A DNA stretch of 64,000 nt. Source: WLJO01 sp032117595 (lineage in GTDB: Bacteria > Actinomycetota > Acidimicrobiia > Acidimicrobiales > Ilumatobacteraceae). The stretch is from NCBI GenBank assembly GCA_032117595.1, contig JAULYZ010000017.1, positions 1 to 64,000 of the forward strand, read 5' to 3'. This document shows, one piece after another, positions 19,215-28,006 of this stretch. The notes beneath the pieces are model-generated. The model saw only the letters and a program-made list of their open reading frames with translations, ran no database searches and had not been told where the DNA came from. The position numbers and the translations under genes are program-made. Within the stretch, counting starts at the first letter, position 1. Each line of letters starts with the position of its first letter.

Positions 19215-20101
19215 ACACCAGCAAGAAGTCGTCATCGCCGTCGCGTTCCTCGCAGAAACGATCGGTAGCCCTTGCCCAGCAGCAGGCCCAGCGACGCACG
19301 CGCATCATCATCGGCGGTGCGGTGGCGGCCGCCGTGGTACTGGCCCTCGTGCTCGCCCTCGTGCTCGGTGGCGGCGATGACGGTTCGAGCGCCCCCGCTA
19401 CCACCCTTGCGCCGAACGAGACCGACGAGGTGATCCGCCTCACCACCACCGTCGACGCAAGTGCGCTCGACACCGTGGGCAATGGTGCTGCAACAGCGGG
19501 ACCCGTGAAGTACGCAGGAACCCCCATCACCAAGGATGGACTGCCGGAACTGCTGTATGTGGGTGCCGAGTTCTGCCCCTTCTGCGCGGCCGAGCGCTGG
19601 GCCATGGTGGTTGCGCTCTCGCGGTTCGGAGCGTTCGAGAACCTCTCGATCTCACGCTCGGCCAGCGAGGACGTGTACCCGAACACACCGACGTTCACGT
19701 TCTACGGGAGCACCTACACCAGCGAGTACCTCGCATTCACGCCGGTCGAGACCGCTACGAACGAGCCGAGCAGTAGTGGTGGGTACACACGGTTGCAGGA
19801 GCTCACCCCCGCACAGATCGCTGTGATCAACGAGGCCAACGTCGGTTCGAGCATCCCGTTCCTCTCCTTCGGCGGCCAGTACGTGATCTCGGGCGCGACC
19901 TACGACGTCGGTGTGCTCGAGGGGTTGAGTGCCGTGCAGGTTGCCCGTGCACTCGGTGACGTCGACTCCGAGATCGGTCGTTCGGTCCTCGGCGCGGCGA
20001 ACGGCATCACCGCAGCGATCTGTGGCATCACGGGGAACCAGCCTGCTGCGGTCTGCGAGTCCGCAGGGGTGCAGGCGGCTGCCAAGTTGATCAACGCCTG
20101 A
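19211..20101 (+). CDS. DUF929-like membrane-anchored thioredoxin-fold protein
   Basis: 296 aa. A basic N-terminus is followed by one membrane helix (about 31-52), a Ser/Thr/Ala-rich linker, then a domain with LLYVGAEFCPFCAAERW, where C122 and C125 form a CPFC motif like that of DsbA-type oxidases. Two C-terminal cysteines (ICGITG, VCESAG) may form a structural disulfide. With DsbB encoded just upstream and overlapping, this is the likely exported oxidase that gives disulfides to secreted proteins. Confidence 0.82.
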   Translation: MNTSKKSSSPSRSSQKRSVALAQQQAQRRTRIIIGGAVAAAVVLALVLALVLGGGDDGSSAPATTLAPNETDEVIRLTTTVDASALDTVGNGAATAGPVKYAGTPITKDGLPELLYVGAEFCPFCAAERWAMVVALSRFGAFENLSISRSASEDVYPNTPTFTFYGSTYTSEYLAFTPVETATNEPSSSGGYTRLQELTPAQIAVINEANVGSSIPFLSFGGQYVISGATYDVGVLEGLSAVQVARALGDVDSEIGRSVLGAANGITAAICGITGNQPAAVCESAGVQAAAKLINA

Positions 20102-20157
20102 CCGAGCGAGAGCCAGCCGTCCCGGTTGGCGCGCACCGTCGGGCGCAGGTCGGTCAG
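20098..20157. terminator. Inverted repeat between convergent genes
   Basis: CTGACCGA (20098-20105) and TCGGTCAG (20150-20157) are perfect inverted copies, with a smaller GCCA/TGGC pairing inside. It lies where the DUF929 gene and the thioesterase gene converge. Terminator function is inferred from position. Confidence 0.35.
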
Positions 20158-20594
20158 TCGCTGAGCAGGGCCTCGAGTTGAGTGCGCATGTCGGCTGGCA
20201 TGCGCACCACCCGGCCCCCGTCGCCCACGAGCGCGATGCGTACCGTTCCCTCGGCGAGGGCCTCGTCATTGCGCAGGACGCGCTGGAACCAGCGACTCGA
20301 TGCACCGCGCAACTCGGTGATCCTCGACTCGACGTGAACGAGGTCGTCGGCGATGGCCGGCGCGCGGAAGCGGATCTCCAGTTCGCTCACCACGAATTGG
20401 TAGCCCGCCGCATGTGGGCCGGCGAGGAGGATCCCGTGGTCGCGGAGTGCCTCGGTGCGCCCCACCTCGAACCAGGTCACATAGACCGAATGGTTCACGT
20501 GTGCGTACGGGTCGAGCTCACGGAAGCGGACGCGGATCGGGGTGCGATGGGCCACAGTGCCCGTCAGCCTCTCACGAGCCGTTGCGCCCGACAC
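20154..20594 (-). CDS. Acyl-CoA thioesterase (4HBT hot-dog fold)
   Basis: 146 aa. The segment VRFRELDPYAHVNHSVYVTWFEVGRTEAL is the classic 4-hydroxybenzoyl-CoA-thioesterase-type active site with catalytic Asp and the HVNH turn. It hydrolyses acyl-CoA to free acid; chain preference is unknown. The ATG at 20594 is used; a GTG fifteen codons later (at about 20552) would remove residues outside the fold. It lies 18 bp downstream of an LLM oxidoreductase gene on the same strand. Confidence 0.85.
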   Translation of the reverse strand: MSGATARERLTGTVAHRTPIRVRFRELDPYAHVNHSVYVTWFEVGRTEALRDHGILLAGPHAAGYQFVVSELEIRFRAPAIADDLVHVESRITELRGASSRWFQRVLRNDEALAEGTVRIALVGDGGRVVRMPADMRTQLEALLSD

Positions 20595-20612
20595 GGTTCG
20601 TCGCAGCTCGTC

Positions 20613-21698
20613 TCAGCCGGCCGGGTTCGCCCGGAGATGATCGAAGCGACCCGCTGGCCGGATGGTGCGGTACGCGGGGAGGACCGGTGCCAGTTCTGCT
20701 GGTGCAGCGCCGTGCAGGATCACGCCATCGGCGCCGAGGTCGAGCTGACGCAGCACGGCGCGGGCGCACTGCTCGGGTGTGCCGTTGGCCGCAGGGGCGA
20801 GCCAGTCGTCCGGGATCAGCGTGGCGACGTGCTCGAGCTCTGCGGTCGTGGCCTTCTGGTCGAGTGCGCCGCGGAATCCCGCAACGAACGGATCCGCACG
20901 GAAGCGTGCAAGAACGGCTGGATCCCATTGGTTGGTGCGCACCATGAGGTCGCCATAGGCCTGGAGGTAGGTGGCGAGGCGTCCGACGGTCTTCTTGAGG
21001 CGGACGTCCTCGGGAATCCAGTCGCCGATCGTTGCGAAGCAGCTCCACACGCGCACGCTCGCCGGATCACGCCCCGCTCGCTCGGCGGCCTCCTTGACGG
21101 TGCGCACACATCGCTGGAGTGTCTCATCGGTGAAGAAGGTGTGGAGGATCACGCCGTCGAATGCCCGTCCGCCGAGAGCGAGCGACTCCGGTCCGAACGC
21201 TGTGAGCATCAGTGGGATGGGTTCGCGGAACTCGGGGTCGAGGACGAGGAACGGGAACCGGCCTGCGGGCCCGTCGTGCCCCACGACTGCCTCGCCGTTC
21301 CAGAGGCGGCGCATCAGCGATGCAAAGTCCTCCATCTGTGCTGTGGTGATCCGCTGGAGTCCGAAGGCGTCGAAGAGACGGTCGATGCCGCGCCCGAGCC
21401 CGAGCGCGAAGCGACCGTTGGTGAGACGGTGCATCGTGGTGGCATAGCTGGCAGTCACCACGGGGTGCCGTGTGTTCTGGTTGGTCGCACCGGTGGCGAT
21501 ACCGAGCCGCTCGGTCACTGCTCCGGCCACACCCGAGATCGTGCAGATCTCCTTGATGTTGAACCGCTCGGAGAGGAAGGTCGAGCCGAACCCGAGTTCC
21601 TCGCCGGCCCGGCATTCATCGATGAGGTCACGCGGTGACTTGGGTGCACCGGGGAGGCCGTAGAAGCCGAGTTCGTTGAGCTGCGGTTCGTGCATCAC
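20613..21698 (-). CDS. LLM-class F420-dependent oxidoreductase
   Basis: 361 aa luciferase-like barrel. It shows FGSTFLSERFNIKE near the N-terminus, LTNGRFALGLGRG (cofactor pocket), an ILHTFF strand, and a C-terminal GADGVILHGAAPAEL. It starts with GTG then ATG. TACGGT six bases before the GTG favours the GTG and a leaderless message. It is probably co-transcribed with the thioesterase gene. Confidence 0.85.
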   Translation of the reverse strand: MMHEPQLNELGFYGLPGAPKSPRDLIDECRAGEELGFGSTFLSERFNIKEICTISGVAGAVTERLGIATGATNQNTRHPVVTASYATTMHRLTNGRFALGLGRGIDRLFDAFGLQRITTAQMEDFASLMRRLWNGEAVVGHDGPAGRFPFLVLDPEFREPIPLMLTAFGPESLALGGRAFDGVILHTFFTDETLQRCVRTVKEAAERAGRDPASVRVWSCFATIGDWIPEDVRLKKTVGRLATYLQAYGDLMVRTNQWDPAVLARFRADPFVAGFRGALDQKATTAELEHVATLIPDDWLAPAANGTPEQCARAVLRQLDLGADGVILHGAAPAELAPVLPAYRTIRPAGRFDHLRANPAG

Positions 21699-21704
21699 CC
21701 CTAC

Positions 21705-21710
21705 ACCGTA
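21705..21710 (-). promoter_or_regulatory. Putative -10 box (TACGGT) for the LLM gene
   Basis: TANNNT hexamer ending six bases before the GTG at 21698. Fits the leaderless pattern seen at other starts in this window. Confidence 0.45.
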
Positions 21711-21737
21711 GGCGGCGTCGGCTCCACCCGGTGGGGC

Positions 21738-22037
21738 TCAGAAGCGCGCGGGTCTGGCCACCTGGACCGGCGAGGTCCACGCCACGACGGCGAAACGGTT
21801 GAAGTAGTTCGCGGCGAGCATCTGCATGATGGCATCGGCCACGCTGTCGGTGACCACCGTCTCGAGGCGGATACTCGGGCCGTTGAGATCCAGCGAGCGA
21901 TTACCGGTAACGCCCTCACCGCGGACGTGGTGCAGCGAGTAACCACGCGCACCGCATGCCTTGACGTCGTCGATGATCCTGTTCTCCACCACTGCCTCGG
22001 CGACGATGGTGACGAGTTGTCGGTGTGTGAGCTCCAC
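21738..22037 (-). CDS. SbtB-like PII-family regulator
   Basis: 99 aa ferredoxin-like fold of PII proteins. It shows the first strand QLVTIVAEAVVE, the helix IIDDVKACGARGYSLHHVRG and a T-loop region GVTGNRSLD followed by RLETVVTDSVADAIMQML. Its place 12 bp downstream of an SbtA-type bicarbonate transporter gene identifies it as the SbtB partner, which in cyanobacteria binds adenine nucleotides and inhibits SbtA. The T-loop is short and no C-terminal CGPxGC loop is present. Confidence 0.82.
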   Translation of the reverse strand: MELTHRQLVTIVAEAVVENRIIDDVKACGARGYSLHHVRGEGVTGNRSLDLNGPSIRLETVVTDSVADAIMQMLAANYFNRFAVVAWTSPVQVARPARF

Positions 22038-22049
22038 GTGTGCTCCTGA

Positions 22050-23006
22050 TCAGGTGATTGCCTTGGCGATCTCGATGTAGAGCGGGATCCCCACGGTGAG
22101 GTTGAACGGGAAGGTGATGCCGAGCGAGGCGGTGACGTACATCCCGGGACTCGCCTCCGGGAGCGCGATTCGGACCGCTGCCGGTGCTGCGATGTAGGAC
22201 GCGCTTGCCGCAAGGGTTGCCATGATCGCCGTTCCCCCCGGCGAGAGACCCGCAATGCGGCCACCGACTGCACCGAGCACCCCATTCACCATCGGGATCG
22301 CAATGCCGAGAGCCACGAGGCGGAGTCCGGCGCGACGGATGTCGCGCAGGCGCTCTGCGGCGATCACGCCCATCTCGATGAGGAAGAGCGTGAGCGCGCC
22401 CGAGAACAGTCCGACGAACAGAGGGTCGGTGGGTGCCATGCGCTCGGGCCCCACCACTGCACCGACGATCAAACCGAGAAGGAGGAGGGCAATGCTGCGG
22501 CCGCGCACCACCTCGCTCAGCGCATGCTTCCAGCCCGATCCGCCAGATTCGCCCTTTGCGAGTGCCAGACCCACGATGATGCCGATGACCTCGAGGACCG
22601 CCAGCAAACCGGCAACGAATCCTTCGTACGGCATCTTGCGCGAATCGAGCGAGGCCAGCACGACGGTGAAGGTGACCGCCGAGACCGATCCGTAGTGGGC
22701 GGCGAGCGCGGCCGCGTTGGTGCGGTCGATGCGCCCGGCGTACCGCACTGCGGCGAAGGCAATCAAGGGCGTGATGATCCCGAGCACGAGCGCAGCAAGG
22801 AGCGGCTTCCAGAGGTCTGATACGTCGGAGTCGGCGAGGGACTTGCCGCCCTTCATGCCGATGGCGAGCAGCAGGAAGGTGGACAGGATCGGGTACAGCG
22901 ATTCGGGCAGGCGGATCTCAAAACGCAGGAGGGTGGCAACCACTGCAAGCACGAAGGCGATGACCGGCGCGGTGAGCAGGTTGTCGACGAGGGCGGACGC
23001 AAGCAC
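22050..23006 (-). CDS. SbtA-type sodium-dependent bicarbonate transporter
   Basis: 318 aa with about ten hydrophobic helices. The motifs AAHYGSVSAVTF and ATLAASASYIAAPAAVR are hallmarks of SbtA inverted repeats, where substrate and sodium bind. Cyanobacterial SbtA is longer (about 370 aa). It likely imports bicarbonate for carboxylation reactions, here in a presumed heterotroph. The SbtB-like PII gene follows in the same direction, so regulation by nucleotide state is expected. Confidence 0.88.
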   Translation of the reverse strand: MLASALVDNLLTAPVIAFVLAVVATLLRFEIRLPESLYPILSTFLLLAIGMKGGKSLADSDVSDLWKPLLAALVLGIITPLIAFAAVRYAGRIDRTNAAALAAHYGSVSAVTFTVVLASLDSRKMPYEGFVAGLLAVLEVIGIIVGLALAKGESGGSGWKHALSEVVRGRSIALLLLGLIVGAVVGPERMAPTDPLFVGLFSGALTLFLIEMGVIAAERLRDIRRAGLRLVALGIAIPMVNGVLGAVGGRIAGLSPGGTAIMATLAASASYIAAPAAVRIALPEASPGMYVTASLGITFPFNLTVGIPLYIEIAKAIT

Positions 23007-23206
23007 CAGTGATCACCGACTCCAGTTCGGGGGATGCGAGAGGGATGAGGCGAGGAACTCGGTTGATGCATCCTAGGAGTCGGGTCGCCGCAGCCCGAAC
23101 ACCCGGCGGGTCACCCGCGTCACCGTGGCTTGACCGATGGTCGTCGGCCCGTGACACACTTGCCGCGCGCGGCCAGCGAGGGAACTGGCGCCGGAGGGGG
23201 AACGTC

Positions 23207-24142
23207 ATGAGCAACTGGAGACTGGTCACCACGGGGTTGCGGTTCCCCGAGGGTCCCATCGCACTGCCCAACGGTGATGTGTTGGTGGTGGAGATCGAAC
23301 GGGGAACCCTGACCCGGGTTTCGTCCGACGGCACCAAGACGGTCGTAGCAACGACCGGTGGTGGCCCGAACGGTGCAGCGATGGGACCCGACGGAAAGGT
23401 GTACGTCTGCAACAACGGCGGGTTCATCTGGACCGAGGTGGAGGGTCAACTCTTCCCGGGCAATGAGCCGCCCGACTACATCGGTGGTCGGATCCAGTCG
23501 GTCGACCTCGCAACCGGTGCCGTGGCCGACGTCTACACCGCGTACAACGGCCGTGGTCTGCGCGGACCGAACGACATCGTCTTTGACGCTCACGGTGGTT
23601 TCTATTTCACCGACCTCGGCAAGGGGCACGAGCACACCGTCGACCGCGGTGCGGTGTACTACGGACGCACCGACGGTTCGGCGCTCGTCCAGGTGGTGGC
23701 CCCGCTCGATCACCCCAATGGTTGTGGGCTCTCGCCCGATGGGCGTTGGCTGTACGTGTGCGAGACCCTCACCGGTCGCGTCTGGGGCTGGGAGATCGCC
23801 TCGCCGGGCGTCATCAAGCCCAGTGACGCCATGTTTGCGGCGCCGAGCGGCGGCACGCTCGTCGGCTCGCTGCCGGGCTACGAACTCATCGACTCCATGG
23901 CCGTCGACAGCGAGGGCAACCTGTGCCTCGCAACGCTCGTGAAGGGTTGTGTCACGGTGCTCTCGCCCACCGGCCAGATCCTCCGCCAGGTTGCGCCACC
24001 GAAGTTCGACCCGCTCGTCACCAACGTGTGTTTCGGTGGTCCCGACCTCAGGACCGCCTATGTCACGGTCTCTGCCTGCGGTGAGCTCTGGGCATGCGAC
24101 TGGCCCGTACCGGGCGCACGTCTTCACTTCCTCGACACCTGA
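23207..24142 (+). CDS. SMP-30/gluconolactonase-like six-bladed propeller hydrolase
   Basis: 311 aa. The N-terminal LRFPEGPIALPNGDVLVVE carries the metal-binding Glu. RGPNDIVFDAHGGFYFTDLGKG and DHPNGCGLSPDGRWLYVCETLTGRV are the Asn and Asp metal-ligand blades of the lactonase family. The probable role is opening sugar or other lactones; no neighbour fixes the substrate. The ATG has GGAGGGGG nine bases upstream. It converges with the hisD-family gene. Confidence 0.85.
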   Translation: MSNWRLVTTGLRFPEGPIALPNGDVLVVEIERGTLTRVSSDGTKTVVATTGGGPNGAAMGPDGKVYVCNNGGFIWTEVEGQLFPGNEPPDYIGGRIQSVDLATGAVADVYTAYNGRGLRGPNDIVFDAHGGFYFTDLGKGHEHTVDRGAVYYGRTDGSALVQVVAPLDHPNGCGLSPDGRWLYVCETLTGRVWGWEIASPGVIKPSDAMFAAPSGGTLVGSLPGYELIDSMAVDSEGNLCLATLVKGCVTVLSPTGQILRQVAPPKFDPLVTNVCFGGPDLRTAYVTVSACGELWACDWPVPGARLHFLDT

Positions 24143-24170
24143 GGATGCTCACTCACCGGGTGCGAGCGTG

Positions 24171-25493
24171 TCAGCCTTCCTGACGGAGGCGGAGCGCAGC
24201 CGCGTGGGCGGGGAATCCCTCGTGCTCGGCAAGGGCGATGACACTCGGGGCCATGCGCCGTGCAGCGCGCTGATCGGCCTTGGCAACAGCGGTGCGCTTG
24301 AGGAAGGTCTCCACCGTGATGCCACTGCTCACGTGCGCAAAGCCGCTCGTGGGCAGTGAAGCGGGGCATCCGATGATGAAGTTCGCCGCCGAGAACGGGG
24401 TGTGCTGACCCACGAGGATCTCGCCGGCATTCACGAGGAGGTCGAGGACATCGTCCTCGACCTCCGGGTCGACGGCGACCTGCAGGTGCTCCGGTGCGAA
24501 CTGGTTGGCGATCGATGCAGCGACACCGAGTGAGTCGACGAGCACGCAACCCCCGTTCACCCCGAGCGAGGCGCGCGCTGCTTCGACCCGGGCAGCGGGG
24601 AGACCGCGCATCTGTCGCTCGAGCTCGGCATCGGTTGCGTCGGCGAGGGACGCCGAGGTGGTGAGGAGCACCGTGCACGAATCGGTGCCGTGCTCGGCCT
24701 CGATGAGCAGGTCGGCGGCGAGACGGATGGGGTCCGCAGTGTGGTCGGCGATCACGAGGCTCTCGGTGGGCCCGAGCACCATCATCGTGACGACACCGTG
24801 TCGCTGCATCTCCACCTGCGCGCAGGTGACTGCGGGAGAACCCGGTCCGACGATCTTGCGTACGCGTGGAATCGACTCGGTGCCGAAGCCGAGCGCAGCG
24901 ATGCCGGCCGGTCCGTTGACCCGGAAGACGTTGCGGATGCCGAGTCGTTCGCACACCACCAACACCGCCGGATCGATCTCGCCGTCGGTGCCCGGTGCGG
25001 GTGGAACCACCACAGCGATCTCGGGGACCCCTGCCACTACTGCGGGCGTACCGAGCTGGGCGATGACGCTCGGGTAACTCGCCTTTCCGCTGGGGCAAAA
25101 GAGCCCGGCGGAGGAGATCGGGGAGATCTTCTCACCCACCCAGAGACCGGGCTCGGTCTCGAAGCCCCAGTTCTCCGATCGCCGGCGCAACTCGCTGTTG
25201 AAGCGGTGCAGGTGCTCGATCATGTCGTCGATGGCAGCAATCACCGAGGGGGCGAGCCGCCCGGAGGCTGCCGCGAACTCGGCGTCGCTCGCGCGGAGGC
25301 GGTCGGGCGGGACCGTCACGCGGTCGAAGCGGGCAAGTGCATCGCACACCGCGACATCGCCACGCACGCGAACGTCCTCGATAAGGGCGGTGATGGACTC
25401 ACGCAGACCGGCGGGAATGATGTCGTCGAGACCCCGGGCGATGAGCGACTGGCGCTCGGCGTCGGTCGTGGAGTTCCAGGCGAGTCGTCGCAT
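24171..25493 (-). CDS. Histidinol dehydrogenase family protein (HisD or paralog)
   Basis: 440 aa, NAD-dependent. It matches the HisD fold: GLFCPSGKASYPSVIAQLGTPAVVAGV (nucleotide region), QFAPEHLQV with a zinc-ligand Glu/His, and FAHVSSGITVETFLKRT, where true HisD usually has a YSGLSVDDFLR-like segment. No other his genes are nearby; neighbours are an aminotransferase and an amidase. The divergence at these motifs and the isolation suggest a paralog acting on another amino or hydroxy compound, but true histidinol dehydrogenase remains possible. The ATG at 25493 is chosen; the frame stays open far upstream only as a shadow of the neighbouring gene. Confidence 0.8.
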   Translation of the reverse strand: MRRLAWNSTTDAERQSLIARGLDDIIPAGLRESITALIEDVRVRGDVAVCDALARFDRVTVPPDRLRASDAEFAAASGRLAPSVIAAIDDMIEHLHRFNSELRRRSENWGFETEPGLWVGEKISPISSAGLFCPSGKASYPSVIAQLGTPAVVAGVPEIAVVVPPAPGTDGEIDPAVLVVCERLGIRNVFRVNGPAGIAALGFGTESIPRVRKIVGPGSPAVTCAQVEMQRHGVVTMMVLGPTESLVIADHTADPIRLAADLLIEAEHGTDSCTVLLTTSASLADATDAELERQMRGLPAARVEAARASLGVNGGCVLVDSLGVAASIANQFAPEHLQVAVDPEVEDDVLDLLVNAGEILVGQHTPFSAANFIIGCPASLPTSGFAHVSSGITVETFLKRTAVAKADQRAARRMAPSVIALAEHEGFPAHAAALRLRQEG

Positions 25494-25541
25494 CACCGCA
25501 GGCACCCCCGCGACGCTATCGGAGGCGTACGCTTCAGCCCG

Positions 25542-26717
25542 ATGAGTTCCCAGCGCGTCCCGTACCTGACGGCGAAACTGCAGGGGTTCGGCACCACGAT
25601 CTTCGCCGAGATGTCGGCGCTCGCACTGTCGACCGGCTCGGTGAACCTCGGGCAGGGTTTCCCCGATACCGATGGCCCGCGAGAGGTGCTCGAGGCTGCC
25701 AAGGCTGCGATCGACAACGGTCTCAACCAGTACCCACCCGGCCCGGGGATCCCCGTTCTTCGGCAGGCCATCGCAGATCACCAGCGTCGTTTCTGGGGTC
25801 TCGAGTACGACCCCGACTCCGAGGTCCTCGTCACGGCGGGCTGCACCGAGGCCATCGCGGCCTGCATGATCGGCCTCTGCGACACCGGCGACGAGGTCGT
25901 GGTGCTCGAACCCACCTACGACAGTTATCAGGCCACCATTGCGATGGCAGGAGCCGTGGCGAAGTTCGTCACGCTCCGCCCCCCGGCGTACGACCTCGAT
26001 CTCGATGCGCTGCGCCGGGCCATCACACCCAAGACGCGCGTGATGCTCATCAACACGCCCCACAACCCGACGGGCAAGGTGCTCTCCCGCGAGGAACTCG
26101 AGGGCATCGCCCGCCTTGCCATCGAGCACGATCTCGTGGTGGTGGCCGACGAGGTGTACGAGCACCTCGTCTTCGACGGGCTCGAGCACGTCTCCATCGC
26201 AACACTGCCGGGGATGCGCGAACGAACGCTCGTGCTCTCGAGTGGCGGCAAGACTTTCAACACCACCGGTTGGAAGATCGGTTGGATGTGCGGACCCGCA
26301 CCACTGGTCACCGCTGCGAGAACGGCCAAGCAGTTCCTCACCTACGTGTCCGGAGGGCCGTTCCAGGCGGCGATCGCCGTGGGCCTTGCCCTCCCCGACA
26401 GCTACTACGAAGAACTGGCGAGCGACCTGCAGATCAAGCGCGATCGGATCTGCGCCGGGCTCACCGAGGCAGGGTTCGAGGTCTACCGACCATCGGGCAC
26501 CTACTTCGTCACCGTTGATATCCGGCCGCTCCGCAGCGACGGAGACGGCATGGCGTTCTGTCGGGAGCTTCCCGCCACGTGCGGCGTGGTCGGCATCCCG
26601 AACGTGGTGTTCTACGACAACAAGGCCGAGGGCCGACATCTCGTTCGCTTCGCCTTCTGCAAGCGGCATGAGGTCATCGACGACGCCGTTGCCCGTCTCA
26701 AGGGGCTTGCGCAATGA
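25542..26717 (+). CDS. Class I/II pyridoxal-phosphate aminotransferase (KAT/glutamine transaminase-like)
   Basis: 391 aa. It shows the N-terminal NLGQGFPDTDGP substrate loop typical of kynurenine/glutamine transaminases and methionine aminotransferases, NTPHNPTGKV, VADEVYEHLVF, the PLP lysine at about 237 in SSGGKTFNTTGWKIGW, and a C-terminal HLVRFAFCK arginine that binds the carboxylate. It is fused in an operon with an omega-amidase-like gene (ATGA overlap). This is the known pairing that transaminates with glutamine and then hydrolyses the 2-oxoglutaramate by-product. A TACGCT box lies eight bases before the ATG. Confidence 0.9.
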   Translation: MSSQRVPYLTAKLQGFGTTIFAEMSALALSTGSVNLGQGFPDTDGPREVLEAAKAAIDNGLNQYPPGPGIPVLRQAIADHQRRFWGLEYDPDSEVLVTAGCTEAIAACMIGLCDTGDEVVVLEPTYDSYQATIAMAGAVAKFVTLRPPAYDLDLDALRRAITPKTRVMLINTPHNPTGKVLSREELEGIARLAIEHDLVVVADEVYEHLVFDGLEHVSIATLPGMRERTLVLSSGGKTFNTTGWKIGWMCGPAPLVTAARTAKQFLTYVSGGPFQAAIAVGLALPDSYYEELASDLQIKRDRICAGLTEAGFEVYRPSGTYFVTVDIRPLRSDGDGMAFCRELPATCGVVGIPNVVFYDNKAEGRHLVRFAFCKRHEVIDDAVARLKGLAQ

Positions 26718-27478
26718 GGGTGGCGATCATTCAGCACGACATCGTCTGGGAGGACCGCGAGGCGAACTTCCGGCACCTTGCGCCCCAGATCACGGCGGCC
26801 GCTGGTGCCGGGGCGCGGCTCGCCGTGCTGAGCGAGACCTTCTCGACCGGCTTTGGTCGCGGGGACCGAATCGCCGAGCCCGAGAACGGCCCCTCAGCAG
26901 CGTTCCTGCACGAGCAGGCCACCACCAAGGGCATCTGGGTGTGCGGTTCGTGTCCTGAGGTTCCCGCTGAGTCGCCGGGAGGACGTCCGTACAACACCCT
27001 CGTGCTCGCCGGACCGTCGGGCGAGATGCACCGCTATCGGAAGATCCATCCCTTCACGTTCTCGGGTGAGCACGAACACTTCAATGCGGGCAGCGAGCAC
27101 GTGAACGTGGAGGTCGAGGGGGTTCGGCTCTCGCTGTTCGTGTGTTACGACCTCCGTTTCGCCGACGAGTTCTGGGCGATGGCCAACGACACCGATGCCT
27201 ATGTGGTGGTTGCCAACTGGCCCGAGGCGCGGCGCCTCCACTGGATGACGTTGCTGCAGGCACGCGCGATCGAGAACCAGGCCTTCGTCATCGGGTGCAA
27301 TCGGGTGGGGGAGGGCGGCGGTCTCGCCTACTCCGGCGACAGCCGCATCGTCGATCCGTTGGGAGAGCTGGTGGTGTCGGGCGCGCGGGAGGAGGCGCTG
27401 CTCGTCGCCGAGGTGAATCCCGCTCACGTCGCCGACGTGCGCACCCGGTTCCAGTTCCTCCGCGACCGCCGCAACTAG
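26714..27478 (+). CDS. Carbon-nitrogen hydrolase, omega-amidase-like
   Basis: 254-aa nitrilase-superfamily enzyme with the triad Glu41 (SETFSTGF), Lys110 (YRKIHPF) and Cys144 (FVCYDLRF). The HPFTFSGEHEHFNAG stretch resembles NIT2/YafV omega-amidases. Likely substrate is 2-oxoglutaramate or 2-oxosuccinamate made by the aminotransferase encoded just upstream; that link is inference from the overlap and family pairing. It runs close (6 bp) to a convergent acetyltransferase gene. Confidence 0.88.
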   Translation: MRVAIIQHDIVWEDREANFRHLAPQITAAAGAGARLAVLSETFSTGFGRGDRIAEPENGPSAAFLHEQATTKGIWVCGSCPEVPAESPGGRPYNTLVLAGPSGEMHRYRKIHPFTFSGEHEHFNAGSEHVNVEVEGVRLSLFVCYDLRFADEFWAMANDTDAYVVVANWPEARRLHWMTLLQARAIENQAFVIGCNRVGEGGGLAYSGDSRIVDPLGELVVSGAREEALLVAEVNPAHVADVRTRFQFLRDRRN

Positions 27479-27484
27479 GACGGC

Positions 27485-28006
27485 TCAGGCGCCGGTGAGG
27501 CGCTTCGCCAACAGGCTCACGCGCTTGTCGCCCGCGGAGGTGTTCTGTTGCCCGACCTCCACGAACCCGACCCTGTGGTGGAAGCGCAGGGACCCGCCGT
27601 TGTGCGGGCGCACGTTCACCTCACAGAGCAGCCACGGGAGGTCACTGCCGATGCGTCGCTCGAGTTCGGCGTACATCGCAGTGCCCGCACCGCGGTTGCG
27701 TACTGATTCGTGCACCACGATGCGATCGAGGTAGCTGAACGAGTGGAAGCGCGTCTCGAACCAGCGGTAGTTGGGGCTCGGGTAGTCGACACCGGGGAGG
27801 AACGTGATGCAGAACCCGACGAGTCGGTGATCCTGTCGCACAGCGAGCGCATACTGCGCACGATTCACGAGCAGGGCGAGTTCGGCGGCAGTGAGTTCGC
27901 TGAGTGCCGGGACTGCAGCGTTGTTCAGGATGAGTGCCGATGCGAGGTCGTCGGCCACGAGGTCGGTGATGAGGAGACCGCTGCTGGGGCGGGATGGTGC
28001 ACTCAC
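27485..28006 (-). CDS. GNAT-family N-acetyltransferase
   Basis: 173 aa. It has the acetyl-CoA-binding core LDRIVVHESVRNRGAGTAMYAELE (motif A, R/QxxGxA variant) and an N-terminal strand around ALAVRQDHRLVGFCITF. The acceptor is unknown. The GTG start overlaps the stop of the upstream transporter gene (GTGA), so the enzyme is probably made together with it and might modify or detoxify the exported compound. Confidence 0.85.
   Translation of the reverse strand: MSAPSRPSSGLLITDLVADDLASALILNNAAVPALSELTAAELALLVNRAQYALAVRQDHRLVGFCITFLPGVDYPSPNYRWFETRFHSFSYLDRIVVHESVRNRGAGTAMYAELERRIGSDLPWLLCEVNVRPHNGGSLRFHHRVGFVEVGQQNTSAGDKRVSLLAKRLTGA

Noticed and set aside
24171..26714. A fused 847-residue HisD protein and a 675-residue aminotransferase
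   Set aside because: The extra N-termini are only the antisense shadow of the divergent neighbour. Family-typical starts exist at 25493 and 25542.
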